Of a stretch of DNA of 64,000 nucleotides, positions 23,956 to 33,214 are shown piece by piece (positions within the stretch are counted from its first letter, which is position 1; every line of letters starts with the position of its first letter). This stretch comes from Myxocyprinus asiaticus. Lineage: Eukaryota; Chordata; Actinopteri; Cypriniformes; Catostomidae. The notes under the pieces are model-generated. The model was not told where the DNA came from, did not search any database, and saw only the letters and a list, made by a program, of their open reading frames with translations. Where the stretch lies: assembly GCF_019703515.2 (NCBI RefSeq), contig NC_059346.1, positions 51,730,001 through 51,794,000 on the forward strand. The letters are read 5' to 3'. A program made the position numbers and the translations under genes.

Positions 23956-25267
23956 CTTTCCTCTCCTCCTCCTCCTCAAGATGGCCGAAGTAGGCAACAG
24001 GCTCTGGGATGGACGAGGCTGGCAACGCTGGCTCTGGGACGGACGAGGCTGGCAACGCTGGCTCTGGGACGGACGAAACTGGCAACGCTGGCTCTGGAAT
24101 GAATGAGACTGGCAACGCTGGCTCTGGGACGGATGAGACTGGCAGCTCGTTGACTGTGGAAGGTGTGGGCATTGGCTCGTTGGCCGTGGAAGGCGTGGGT
24201 GTTGGCTCGTTGGCTGTGGCAGGTGTGGGCGTTGGCACATTGGCCGTGGCAGACGTGGGCGCTGACAGTTTGTGAGGAAGGGTTTTTGTGGCCCTATGCA
24301 CCGATATCAGTGGCGGATCATTCAACTTGGAGACAGGGGCTGTGGGAGTCTTGGAGCAAGGAGTCGCAGAAGGCTTGGCTGTGACCTGGTGTGGCGCAGA
24401 CTCAGACTTGGCTGTGACTTGGTGTGGAGCAGACTCAGATGTGGCCGTGACATGGCATGGAGCGGACTCAGATTTGACTGTGACATGCCGTGGAGCCGAC
24501 TGTGGCATGGCTGTGACAGAGCACGGAGCAGACAGAGGTGTGGCTGTGACATGGCTTGGAGCAGACTCAGACGTGGCCGTGACATGGTGTGAAGCAGACT
24601 CAAACTTGACTGTGACATGGCGTGGAGCCAACTGTGGCGTGGCTGTGACAGGGCACGGAGCAGACAGAGGCATGGCTGTGACATGGCTTGGAACAGACTC
24701 AGTCTTGACTGTGACATGGCATGGAACAGACTCAGTCTTGACTGTGACATGGCATGGAGCGGACTCAGACATGGCTGTGACATGGCATGGAGCAGACACA
24801 AACATGGCTGTGACAAGGCATGGAGCAGACTCAGACATGGCTGTGACATGGCGTGGAGCGGACTCAGACATGGCTGTGACATGGCGTGGAGCGGACTCAG
24901 ACATGGCTGTGACATGGCGTGGAGCGGACTCAGTCATGGCTGCGAAATGGCATGGAGCTGACTGTGGCGTGGCTGTGACAGGGCACGGAACAGACGGAGG
25001 TGTGGCTGTGACATGGCATGGAGCGGACTCAGGCGTGGAAGACTCGGAAACCGAGAGAGGAGGATCCTCTGAAGTGAGTGTTTCTAAGATTAGCTTCACA
25101 TATTCCTCACACATGTAATCTCCGGTCTCCGTCAATTCCCTCCACTGGCATGCTCTGAGTCCGATCTGGTATATGGATTTTAGGGTGGGATCATCAAATC
25201 CTGTGTGACTGGCAACGGTGGTGAAAAAATGGAAGTATCCTCTTATGGATAATCCGCATGGCTCCAT
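23513..25267 (-). CDS. Gag-like repetitive protein of the LTR element
   Basis: This 584-residue frame starts at ATG 25267, 18 bp inside the 5' LTR, the expected place for gag. Residues 1-75 are non-repetitive and include SHTGFDDPTLKSIYQIGL and GDYMCEEYVKLILETL, a capsid-side pattern I associate with fish Ty3/Gypsy Gag. The rest is low complexity: about 76-305 are 13-14-residue repeats around ESAPCHVTAMS; about 330-375 are TPATANEP repeats; about 376-425 are SSVPEPALP repeats; a short EEEEERK stretch follows; about 440-584 are 14-residue VSAHVHDHRGR repeats rich in His. The frame stops at 23513. A different minus-strand frame continues the repeats to about 23026, suggesting frameshift drift. 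Whether the repeats have a function or are just slippage products is unknown. Confidence 0.6.
   Translation of the reverse strand: MEPCGLSIRGYFHFFTTVASHTGFDDPTLKSIYQIGLRACQWRELTETGDYMCEEYVKLILETLTSEDPPLSVSESSTPESAPCHVTATPPSVPCPVTATPQSAPCHFAAMTESAPRHVTAMSESAPRHVTAMSESAPRHVTAMSESAPCLVTAMFVSAPCHVTAMSESAPCHVTVKTESVPCHVTVKTESVPSHVTAMPLSAPCPVTATPQLAPRHVTVKFESASHHVTATSESAPSHVTATPLSAPCSVTAMPQSAPRHVTVKSESAPCHVTATSESAPHQVTAKSESAPHQVTAKPSATPCSKTPTAPVSKLNDPPLISVHRATKTLPHKLSAPTSATANVPTPTPATANEPTPTPSTANEPMPTPSTVNELPVSSVPEPALPVSFIPEPALPVSSVPEPALPASSVPEPALPASSIPEPVAYFGHLEEEEERKGFRFQVSASVHDRGGHFQVSAHVHDHRGRSRNSAHAHDHRGRFQVSASVHDHGGRLQVSAHVHDHTACSRVSAYAHDHRGRFQVSAQAHDHRGHSRDYAHAYYHRSRSRVSAHAHDHRGCPQVSAHVHDHSGRSQDYVQSYDHIGHS
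24003..24150. repeat. Tandem array 4, 30 bp units
   Basis: About five units of GGCTGGCAACGCTGGCTCTG + GGACGGACGA. On the minus strand the long frame reads a 10-residue SSVPEPALPV-type repeat. Confidence 0.88.
24150..24265. repeat. Tandem array 5, 30 bp units
   Basis: Four units of GTGGGCGTTGGCTCGTTGGC + CGTGGCAGGC. The long minus-strand frame reads PTPATANE-type repeats. Confidence 0.85.
24370..25045. repeat. Tandem array 6, 39-42 bp units
   Basis: About 16 units of GCTGTGACATGGCATGGAGC + GGACTCAGACATG. The minus strand reads the ESAPCHVTAMS repeat of the Gag-like frame; the plus strand is open as a GADSDMAVTWH repeat. Confidence 0.9.
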
Positions 25268-25285
25268 TTGTGTGGTGAGTAGTTC

Positions 25286-25647
25286 CGTAACATCTGAAAG
25301 GAGGTCACGAGAGCAAGATCCAAGTGCAGCAAGTTTTAATGATAAATGAATAAATCAAAATACAAAACAGGGTAAAACTGGGGACCATAAAGCAAGAACA
25401 AAATATAAACAAACAAGAACTAACCGGGAACATGAACTTGAGAAACACATGCATTAACATAACAACTCACAAAGACTGAACAGAAATCAGGGCATTATAT
25501 ACACATGGGATAATGAGTTAATGAAACACAGGTGAAGATAATTGAGGACAGCTGGCAGTGATGAGGGCAGGGAATTATGGGAAGTGTAGTCTGGGAGGAA
25601 CAGATGACAGGAGAGGAACACAAAGCAGACATCAGTGAATTGTGACA
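25286..25647 (-). repeat. 5' LTR of the minus-strand element
   Basis: Same length as its partner at 22156-22517. The element-internal edge reads TTACG where the family end is TTACA. Confidence 0.88.
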
Positions 25648-25899
25648 GTAAGCATATAGGCAACATTTGTAACAGTACTGAAACAGTAAACATACACAGT
25701 TTTAACAAGGCACGGCAGCCCCTTTGTACACTAGAGCAGAAGGGAAAAAAAGCATTGACTTACCGTTTATTTGCTGAAACTTCACTTGGTGCAGAACAAT
25801 CTGGAATAAAATGAAATAATGCAACAGTCCCCTCTATGCAGCCTGAACTTGTTCAGATTGTTGAATCTTTGTGACAGCTGCGCTAAAAACAATCTAGAT

Positions 25900-26140
25900 G
25901 CAGCGCAAAGAATGAAACAGAGCGCAGGTGTCTCAACATGCATCTTTGACAATCTGAAGTTCTTTTTAACTTGACACGGTGTTTAAACAGTGCCGGTTCT
26001 GCGTGAGATGCTGAAGAAAAAGCGAGATGTGGTGCAAATGTCAATATAAAGCAAATGTTGTCCAGCAAGTGTTTATATCAATGGTCAAACAGAACAGACA
26101 TGCGCAAAAACACATTCGGTGTGAACGGCCTCTATCGCGT
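25900..26140. repeat. Repeat block shared with 26520-26765
   Basis: Ordered matches to 26520-26765 include GAGCGCAGGTGTCTC / GGAACGCAGGTGTCTCG, TTTTTAACTTGACAC, GCGTGAGATGCTGAA / CATGAGAGATGCTAA and TTCGGTGTGAACGGCC / TTCAGTTTGAACAGCC. One copy is in the inner hAT-like element and the other in the outer. Confidence 0.6.
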
Positions 26141-26519
26141 CCATTCGCGCATGTCTGTGAGTGAGAGCACATGCACGAAACAAGATCGGTAGGCCTGTTT
26201 ATTTTTTCATTAATTACAGACCTGAACCCGACCCGAAACCTGTCGGGTTCTTGGGTCCCGTAGGGATTGCAGGGGTTGCAGACCTCTAAAGCTGCCTAAT
26301 AAACATTATATCTTGGGGGGTCCGGGGGCATGCTCCCTCGTGAGATTATTTTTGTTGTTGCAAAAAACAACACCAAAGCGTTCAATTCTGGTGACTTTGA
26401 AATAAGCATTTATTTATTTTCTCGAGTATGAGTAGCATTCATGTAACTATTGGCTAAAGCATTTCTTCCAGTAACCGTTCAGACAGATGCGTTTTCGTAC
26501 TAAAAAAGTAAAACACACC

Positions 26520-26765
26520 AGAACGAATAGAGCGGAACGCAGGTGTCTCGAGACCCGTTTTTATCAGTTGAAGAGTTGAATCTTTTTAACTTGACACAAT
26601 GTCAAAAAATGCAGTGCTCCCATGAGAGATGCTAAAAACACAGTGAATCATGACACAGTTGTCAAAAGACATCCATCTAGTGAGTGTTTACTAGGAAAAC
26701 GATTGAAAAACAGTGTTAGTGGAAGCAAAAATAAGTTCAGTTTGAACAGCCCTTTGTTCACATGA
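26520..26765. repeat. Repeat block shared with 25900-26140
   Basis: This is the partner of the block in the inner element. It implies the two nested elements share ancestry over part of their length, or that one acquired a piece of the other. Confidence 0.6.
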
Positions 26766-27325
26766 CAGCACTAGCTGAAGTTTCTCAAAGTTACCTCACA
26801 AAAAGACAGAATTTAGTTTCAGTTGACTATAGATAAATTTACACTGGATCCAGTGCTGTATTCATAAATATCCCGATACTGTTTTACTGTGTGAGAAACC
26901 ACTCCAAATGATTCAGTGAGAGAGCAGTCCGAACGAATTGTACTGAATCATGAATCGATTCAGATCGTTTTGCAAGCCCGTTTGGCCAATTCACTGAAAA
27001 GAACCAACTCAATAAATTATTCATTCGCAAATTGGGCATTGCCAGTTCTTTTAAACAGCCAACAGAAATACGGGACATATTTCATGATTGGTGAAATATT
27101 CTGAGAGTAAATATTACAGGTCAGTCGGAGCACTCATGTTACGCACAGTGTGCACCCGTACAGCTACAGGTGCCATTGAACACACATGAAACGAAACGAT
27201 TTCTTTTTGTTTTATGGCATACATTTGGCTTTATAGGTTAAACAAAGCAAAATCCAATTCCCTGGAACCTGCTTACATACACCCTGGGGTACACGTACCT
27301 CTGGTTGGGAACCACTGGCATAGAA

Positions 27326-28511
27326 TGGTGGGCAGGGGAGTGACATGCAACTTCATAAAATAATTTCAAAGTAGATGAACAGACTGTAGATCATTTCAGA
27401 TTTTAGGCAAGATTGCTTGTTTTTTATAGTTAATAAATTCACTACATTAATTATAGTGCACTTGATGTGCTAACATGATTGTAAGTTTTCATTTATGCAC
27501 AAACACTTTTCACTGCCCCCAAGAGAAATATTGTTATGAATTTGGAGAGAGAAAATGGAACTGTCGCTGTAGCAAATAAATGTTGTGAAATTATTTGAGA
27601 TTTTAATGAATCTAAGATAACTAAACCTTCTTAACATTAACAGTACTCAAACATCCAAAGTAAGTCATTTGCATATGAAGGTCTTGTTTCAGATGAATTT
27701 CGCATGAGAATTTCTGCCACAAGCTGTTTGCTTTATCTGAAAATACTAGTGGAACATTTCAACAGATTGGTTTTATTAAGTGCACCCTGCACAATGTTGT
27801 TCATGCGCATCAAATAGTGACTGCACTAAATTGAGAGAAATTTCCAGAATGCCAACATTGCCATGCTCCACATTCTCTACAATTACACTGAAGCTGATAA
27901 AATGTGACATTTTTCATTGACCAACAAATGCCAGTTTTAACATTATCCATATCTACCTGGCTACAAGATAAAACAAATAAATTAAATGAAAATTAAAAAT
28001 AATTTGAAAAGCAGAGGGGCAGTCTATCAGAATGCTGGTCCATGGCACTTTGAGGTTAGTTCATATTATTCACAACATGTGTGTGAAATAAATAAATTAT
28101 GTAAATATGACAGAGGGATCTGTGCTTGCCAAATGCAGGCACAGATCCAGCATTGTCTTTTGACTGAGATTGTGCTTCACTGTGACTTTAGCAAAATGAC
28201 AGTATCCTTTACCGCTTTGATCTACTAATTCTACTGCTGGGCCAGATTTAAATTGGATGGTGACACATGCATACTAACATTCAAGTGGGAAACCATAAGG
28301 CATTGCACTGTTGGAAAGTCCTTTTCATACAGTTGTGCCTTTCATACAGTTGTTTTGTCTAATAGTTGCCTATTAAATATTGTGCTTAAAATGTTTCAGA
28401 ATCTGTTTTTAAGCTAATTAATCTTAGAATGCATTTATCCTAGTTAACCCATACAAAATATCAAAGACACCTTAACTGAAGAATTCCTGGAATGTCAGAT
28501 GAAAAGACATG
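27326..28511. other. Non-coding, nothing recognised
   Basis: AT-rich; only short frames without domains. Confidence 0.5.
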
Positions 28512-28512
28512 T

Positions 28513-28532
28513 GAATAAATAAATAAATAATT
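28513..28532. repeat. (AAAT)n tract
   Basis: About five AAAT/AATA units directly before a truncated transposase. Confidence 0.85.
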
Positions 28533-28561
28533 TAACAAATAAAAATGCAAAAAAAGTACTT

Positions 28562-29125
28562 AATGGACTCTCGGACTTTGATGAAACGAAGATTGAACTG
28601 TTTGGCCTCAATTCCAAGCATCATGTCTGGAAGAAACCAGGCACTGCTCATCACCTGCGCAATACCATCCCAACAGTGAAGAATGGTGTTGGTTGCAGCA
28701 TGCTGTGGGGGTGTTTTTCCGTGGCAGGGACTGGAGGACTGGTCAGGGTTGAAGGAAAGTTGAACGCAGCAAAATACAGAGATATCCTTAATGAAAACAT
28801 GGTCCAGAGTGTTCAGGACCTCAGACTGAGCCGAAGGTTCACCTTCCAAAAGGACAATGACCCTAAGCACACAACCAAGACAACGCAAGAGTGGCTTAGG
28901 GACAACTCTGTGAATGTCCTTGAGTGGCCCAGCCAGAGCCCAGACTTGAACCCAATCAAACATCTCTGTAGACACCTGAAAATGGCTGTCCACAGATGGT
29001 CCCCATCTAACCTGGCAGAGTTTGAGAAGATCTGCAGAGAAGAATGGCAGAAAATCCCCAAATCCAGGTGTGCAAAGCTTATCGCATCATACCCAGAAAG
29101 ATTTGAGTCTGTAATCGCAGACTAA
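28562..29125 (+). pseudogene. 3' part of a Tc1 transposase
   Basis: One open frame of about 187 residues covers the catalytic half of a Tc1 transposase of the same group as the one at 17611-18607. It runs from the first Asp (SDFDETKIELFGL) through the second (KDNDPKHTTKTTQ) to the C-terminus (ESVIAD). The third catalytic position is changed: SPDLNPIKHLC has Lys where the family has Glu, and the Trp two residues on is Cys. The DNA-binding half is absent, and the sequence before the frame is an (AAAT)n tract. No terminal inverted repeat follows. The copy is truncated at both ends and catalytically dead. Confidence 0.88.
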
Positions 29126-29464
29126 TTTCTAATTTGAAATTTTTGTTACAGTTAACGGCTGTCACCCCTCCCCGTCCCCCTTCACACGCAATCCAAGAAA
29201 GTGAATGCGGGAGACAGGAGAAGAAACTGTGGCTGTCTGAGGGATGTCAGCCAAATCTTCTGTAATACAATTTGGCTACCTAAACCAGTGTTTCTCAACC
29301 ACTGTGCCCACTATGTGCCATGAATCATTGTCAGGTGTGCCAAGGAAAATTATCTAATTCCTCAAAATAAATAAATACAATTTTTTTCCAGTATTTTAGT
29401 GAAGGCTTAGAGATGGTAGAAGAGTTTTAAGGTTGCCAATTCAGTATATTTTCCACTACAGGGT
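29126..29464. other. Non-coding with one hAT-like terminus
   Basis: CAGTGTTTCTCAACCACTGT at 29287 resembles the start of short hAT-like fish elements, but no matching right end was found. Nothing else is seen. Confidence 0.4.
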
Positions 29465-29860
29465 ATTTTATGCAACCAGTTTAAATATTTTATCCATCAT
29501 AACATTATTGTTCTAACAAACTCTAGTCCGCTGTCAAATGCAACCCCTCACATGCCTACAAAATGATGCTTCATCATCACACTTGTAGTAAAAACATTCA
29601 GTCAGTGAACCGAATGTGTGAATAGCATACAACAGGTGTATTGTTTTACTCACAGACTAAAAGCTGTTTATTTGTGCACAGCATGGAGTTACAGATGTTA
29701 TGAACAGATGTGGCTTACTTGTCGCATTTCTCTCATGAAATATAAAAATAAAATAAAAAACTGTTACATATGATTACTAAAAGCAAATTCTCTTGTATTA
29801 AACAAGTCCAAAAACACTGTGAAACGATGTGTAGATTCTGAGGTACTGTAATCTTCAGGA
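29465..29860. repeat. Interspersed repeat family 1, copy 2
   Basis: It matches 3760-4090 in order: CAGTTTAAATATTTTATCCA, AAAATGATGCTTCATCA, CATGGAGTTACAGATG, ACTGTTACATATGATTACT, then AACAAGTCCAAAAACA. Confidence 0.55.
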
Positions 29861-29989
29861 AGCGTGTTTAACATCTGAACCGATGAATAGAGTCCAGGCG
29901 GCTGCTCTCGGGTCCTTGTGCCTGCCGGATCCAACCTCTGTCAGTGCGACTTATGTGTTTTTTTTCTCTCGATCAAATTTTGACCCGGT

Positions 29990-30371
29990 GCGACTTAAGG
30001 CCCAAACATACTTCACGCAAGTACGCGAACGCAGACGCACCTTGCTACGCAAACTAGATTCCACACGTCATTGCGTAGTGAAATGTGTCAGCGCTCAGTT
30101 CATAACACAACGCAAGTACGCGCTGCATTCTCTGTGTTTCTGCGTAGGCGCTAGAGTGGATTTTCTGTTTTCAGTCAACAACTGTCATGGCGGAGCAGCA
30201 ATTTGAGGAGAGTCTTGCCGAACATACAAACATATTTATGACCCCTCATCCCCTCTCCATATGAATAAAACAGTGATTGAAAATGCTTGGCAAGAAATTG
30301 CAGCTTCCCTAAATTCTGATAACGCCACTGTAAAGAGAAAATGGAAACAACTACGGGACCGATCTGTATTT
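29990..30371 (+). mobile_element. 5' part of a Harbinger-type element (probable)
   Basis: Promoter-side sequence with repeated ACGCAAGTACGC words (30016, 30111) leads into a MADF-coding stretch at 30187. Harbinger transposons encode a Myb/MADF-like DNA-binding protein beside their transposase, so this is the likely origin. A Tc1 fragment begins at about 30393 and no right end is visible. Confidence 0.4.
30187..30371 (+). pseudogene. MADF-domain protein fragment
   Basis: ATG 30187 opens [13 protein letters not shown]. After a one-base frame slip near 30215, the sequence continues as [31 protein letters not shown] and KRKWKQLRD. This is the MADF pattern: a Leu/Ile-Tyr-Asp start, a central W-xx-IA and a K-x-KWK-x-LRD helix, used to bind DNA. 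The reading breaks off where the neighbouring Tc1 fragment starts. A host MADF exon is possible, but the broken frame and the surrounding elements favour a transposon origin. Confidence 0.55.
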
Positions 30372-30392
30372 TGCTGTGTTCAGGTTTCCTTA

Positions 30393-30927
30393 TATTCCTG
30401 ACCAGTCCCCCAGTCCCTGCCTCTGAAAAACACCCCCACAGCATGATGCTACCACCACCATGCTTCAATGATGGGATGGTATTGCGCAGGTGATGAGCGG
30501 TGCCTGGGTGCCAGTCTGAGTGTCCATTAGGTGCTTTTTTGCATGTTTTGCACTGAGGAGAGGCTTCCATCTGGCCACCCTGCCATAAAGCCCAGATCGG
30601 TGGAGTGTTGCAGTGATGGTTGTCTTTCTGCAAGTTTGTCCCATCTCCACACATGAAACTCTAATCTCTGGAGCTCAACCAGAGTGACCATCAGGTTCTT
30701 GGTCACCTCTCTTACCAAGGCCCTTCTCCCCCAATTGCTCAGTTTGGCCAGGCGGCCAGCTCTAGGAAGAGTCCTGGTTGTTCCAAACTTCTTCCATTTA
30801 AGAATTATGGAGGCCACTGTGCTCTTGGGAACCTTCAATGCAGCCGAATTTTTTTGTTGCCTTCCCCAGATCTGTGCCTCGACACAATCTTGTCTCTTAG
30901 CTCTGCAAGCAGTTCCTTTGACCTCAT
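30393..30927 (-). pseudogene. Tc1 transposase, N-terminal half
   Basis: The frame starts at ATG 30927 (MRSKELLAELRDKIVSRH). A missing base near 30848 shifts frame just before the second helix-turn-helix segment, which reads KVPKSTVASIILKWKKFG. A second frame slip follows near 30655; the continuing frame reads [17 protein letters not shown]. At about 30525 roughly 90 bp are absent compared with relatives, removing the first catalytic Asp region. The remnant then runs through [12 protein letters not shown] to its truncation. It is the same subfamily as 28562-29125. Confidence 0.85.
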
Positions 30928-31307
30928 GGCTTGGTTTTTACTCTGATATGCATTTTCAGCTGTGAGACCTTATATTGACAGGTGTGTTCCTTTCCAAGTC
31001 ATGTCCAATAAATTGAATTTGCCACCGGTGGACTCTAATCAAAGTGTAGAAACATCTAAAATATGATCCAAAGTAATGGGATGCACCTGAGCTAAATTTT
31101 AAGTGCCATAGCAAAGGGTCTGAATGCTTATGTCAATGTAATATTTATTTTCACTAAAGTTATAAAAAAATCTGTTTTTTTCTTTGTCATTATGGGGTAT
31201 GGAGTGTAGATTGATGAGAAAATAAAATGTTTAAAGCATTTTAGCATAAGGTTGCAACATAAAATGTGAAAAAAATGAAGGGGTCTGAATACTCTCTGAA
31301 TGCACTG
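30393..31307 (-). mobile_element. Truncated Tc1 element (5' half)
   Basis: The right-hand terminus is intact: minus-strand CAGTGCATTCAGAGAGTATT begins at 31307 and is bordered by TA (31308-31309). The other terminus and the second half of the transposase are missing; similarity stops around 30393. Confidence 0.85.
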
Positions 31308-31312
31308 TACAT

Positions 31313-31385
31313 TCCATGTATTCCCTGGGAATCAAACCCATGACAATTGCTAGTGCCATGCTCTACCATTTGAGCTACAGGCACA
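31313..31385 (-). mobile_element. tRNA-like SINE head
   Basis: The minus strand reads TAGCTCAAATGGTAGAGCAT (A box) and GGGTTTGATTCCCAG (B box) with tRNA spacing. It directly abuts the TA target of the Tc1 fragment. A full SINE body does not follow. Confidence 0.6.
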
Positions 31386-32029
31386 CTTTTCACTATTGTG
31401 CTGGAGATACTGTCATGCTTTTCTTCTGTACTGTGCTGTGACAGTTCTCATCCCTTGATGCTTAATACAGAATTCAAGGATGTCACTCTGCTTTCTATCC
31501 AAAGAGAGCTGGAAGATGTCAAAGAGAGAGACTTCTGTTGAATGTAATCCTTTTGCCACAGGCACTAAAATCCTGGATGGTTGTCACCAGTGACATTTTG
31601 GTCCATGCAATAGCTTCCAATTTAAGGTAGATCTCTGCCTTGACCCTTGAAAAAGGCAGAATGAGAGAATGATAGAGTAACTGTGAAAAACGATCAAATT
31701 ACCTCCTGCGGCATGCACTGACCTTCACTTCCAGTGAAAGTGCTTTGCAGCCAGGCAAACTGCATCAACATTGCATTCATAAGAGTGCCACACACTGCCT
31801 TAGGCTCTGGTACTTAGAAAATATCCCCAAATTGCGAACTACTTATCTATGACAGAGGTGGTTTCAAAGCGGTATTCTGAATGAAAGACTTAGTCTCTGC
31901 AGGAATCAAAATAATCAAAATCTGTTCCCCACAGAGCTCCTGTACTTACTACTTCAATAGTCATATTGCAAATGTTGTGTGGTGATAATCACGGAGAACA
32001 CAAGAGAGAATGTGTCTTCTGTGAAGCTG
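31386..32029. other. Non-coding, nothing recognised
   Basis: No gene or paired termini seen. Confidence 0.5.
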
Positions 32030-32304
32030 ACAGTGATTTTCTTGTTGAGCGCATTACCACAGAGACCTAGCATTTGTGGAGGCTTCACGCTATTCTCCGC
32101 GGCATCCATGCAAAACTCACCACGCGCCCCACCAAGAGCGAACCACATTATAGCGACCATGAGGAGGTTACCCCATGTGACTCTACCCTCCCTAGCAACC
32201 GTGCCAATTTGGTTGCTTAGGAGACCTGGCTGGTGTCACTCAGCACGCCTGGATTCGAACTCAGGACTCCAGGGGTGGTAGTCAGTGTCTTTACTCATTG
32301 ACCT
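32030..32304 (-). mobile_element. tRNA-derived SINE
   Basis: The minus strand has GTCAATGAGTAAAGACACTG at the A-box position and GAGTTCGAATCC as a clear B box. A 200-bp body follows with GTTGCTAGGGAGGGTAGAGT, CATGGGGTAACCTCC and ATGCCGCGGAGAATAGCGT, a body type common in cyprinid genomes. Its 5' edge meets the Tc1 fragment at 32300. Confidence 0.75.
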
Positions 32305-32573
32305 CTCTTAGCGTTTCTGTCCGGAGAGCTGCCACTCACTGGATGTTTTTTGTTTTTGGCACCATCTGAGTAAACTCTAGAGACTGTTGCACGCAAAAAT
32401 CCCAGGAGATCAGCAATTACAGAAATACTCAAACCAGCCCATCTGGCACCAACAATCATGTCACGGTCAAAATCACTGAGAAAAATGTTTTCCCTATTCT
32501 GATGGTTGATGTGAATATTAACTGAAGCTCCTGACCCGTATCTGCATAATTTTATGCAGTGCACTACTGACAC
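32295..32573 (-). pseudogene. Tc1 transposase N-terminal remnant
   Basis: The minus strand reads NHQNRENIFLSDFDRDMIVG, then ARWAGLSISVIADLLGF and ATVSRVYSDG. This is the first helix-turn-helix of a Tc1 transposase, where family members have the pattern R-AG-S-s--A-LLGFS--TVSR. The frame ends at 32295, and no catalytic domain is present. The true start is uncertain; it probably lies within the first third of this frame. Confidence 0.8.
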
Positions 32574-32629
32574 ATGATTGGCTGATTAAATAATCGCATG
32601 AATGTTCCTTATAAAGTGCTCAGTGAGTG
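32300..32629 (-). mobile_element. Tc1 element 5'-end fragment, copy 1
   Basis: The right end AAAGTGCTCAGTGAGTG at 32613-32629 is bordered by TA and is the inverted terminus of a widespread fish Tc1 family. The left end is lost. A second copy lies at 37590-38078. Confidence 0.8.
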
Positions 32630-32631
32630 TA

Positions 32632-33214
32632 TGTCCTTCTTGCAAGTGAACCTGTATTTAATGTGCTTTGGGTTGTACTGTATTTTATTGTGTAGTTTTG
32701 TTAATGGTTTTGAGGATGATGGCATGCCTGTCCATTATGGCATCTACCTTATATATCTAGCTTCTACAAAATAGATGAATTTGCACCAGAATACTTTGAT
32801 TGGATGCACAACCTTTGACGTCAATGACAAAAGATATGGGAAGCGCTTTAGCTTCCCTTTTAAAAGTTGATAAGCCTATTTATTTTGCTGTTCTAATTAT
32901 GCATTTTTATATGGTTAGTTGCAAAGAATTAACTGCTTTTCACATTGTTTTTTATTTCCTCCTGCTGTTGTCGTGACCCAAGCAGAACAGATCTGCGACC
33001 CTGTGACCTGTGATTTTTGGGTTGTAAACTACCAGTTCAGTGCCACTATCATAAACAGCACTGTTGGATGGAAAAGGAAACACAAGTAATGTCATTGCTT
33101 ATGAAAATGTGAAGTGTCTATTTTCTTCGTATTTCAGTTAAATGTATAGAGACAACTATAATTATACACTGCATTTAAACACTGAGGCTCTGGAGCACTT
33201 TCAAAATATCTCGC
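32632..33214. other. Non-coding, nothing recognised
   Basis: No gene or repeat hallmark seen. Confidence 0.5.

Larger units (their letters stand above)
22156..25647 (-). mobile_element. Non-autonomous LTR retrotransposon
   Basis: Two direct 362-bp LTRs (22156-22517 and 25286-25647) bracket a 2.77-kb interior. The whole is flanked by a perfect 5-bp duplication, GTAAG at 22151-22155 and 25648-25652. Orientation is minus: the reading frame starts 18 bp inside the right LTR, and a purine-rich tract lies just before the left one. I find no protease, RT, RNase H or integrase, only a Gag-like repetitive frame, so the element would need enzymes from elsewhere. By hand count about 20 mismatches separate the LTRs (5-6%), so insertion was not recent. 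I could not identify a convincing tRNA primer-binding site. Confidence 0.85.
21985..26288. mobile_element. Inner hAT-like element, split by an LTR element
   Basis: The left end TAGAGATCTGCACGGG and the right end TTGCAGACCTCTA are inverted repeats. The flanks are AATCTGCC (21977-21984) and AAGCTGCC (26289-26296), an 8-bp duplication with one mismatch. Its interior is rich in ACCCGACC/CCCGAACCC words near both ends. The LTR element at 22156-25647 sits 171 bp inside it. Confidence 0.65.
21484..27317. mobile_element. Outer hAT-like element of a three-level nest
   Basis: The left end CATTGTTTCCCAAAC and the right end GTTGGGAACCACTG are inverted repeats of the CAGTGGTTCCC type. They are flanked by GCATAGAC (21476-21483) and GCATAGAA (27318-27325), an 8-bp duplication with one mismatch as expected for hAT. 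Everything from 21977 to 26296 is a later insertion, leaving about 1.5 kb of the element itself. No transposase is recognisable in that remainder. Confidence 0.6.

Noticed and set aside
22600..25045. CRISPR-like regular repeats
   Set aside because: Units are contiguous and vary throughout, with no unique spacers between fixed repeats, and the context is a eukaryotic LTR element.
24288..25118. 276-codon plus-strand open frame of GADSDMAVTWH repeats
   Set aside because: Same reason: antisense reading of array 6. The minus-strand frame has the expected position just inside the LTR and a non-repetitive N-terminus.
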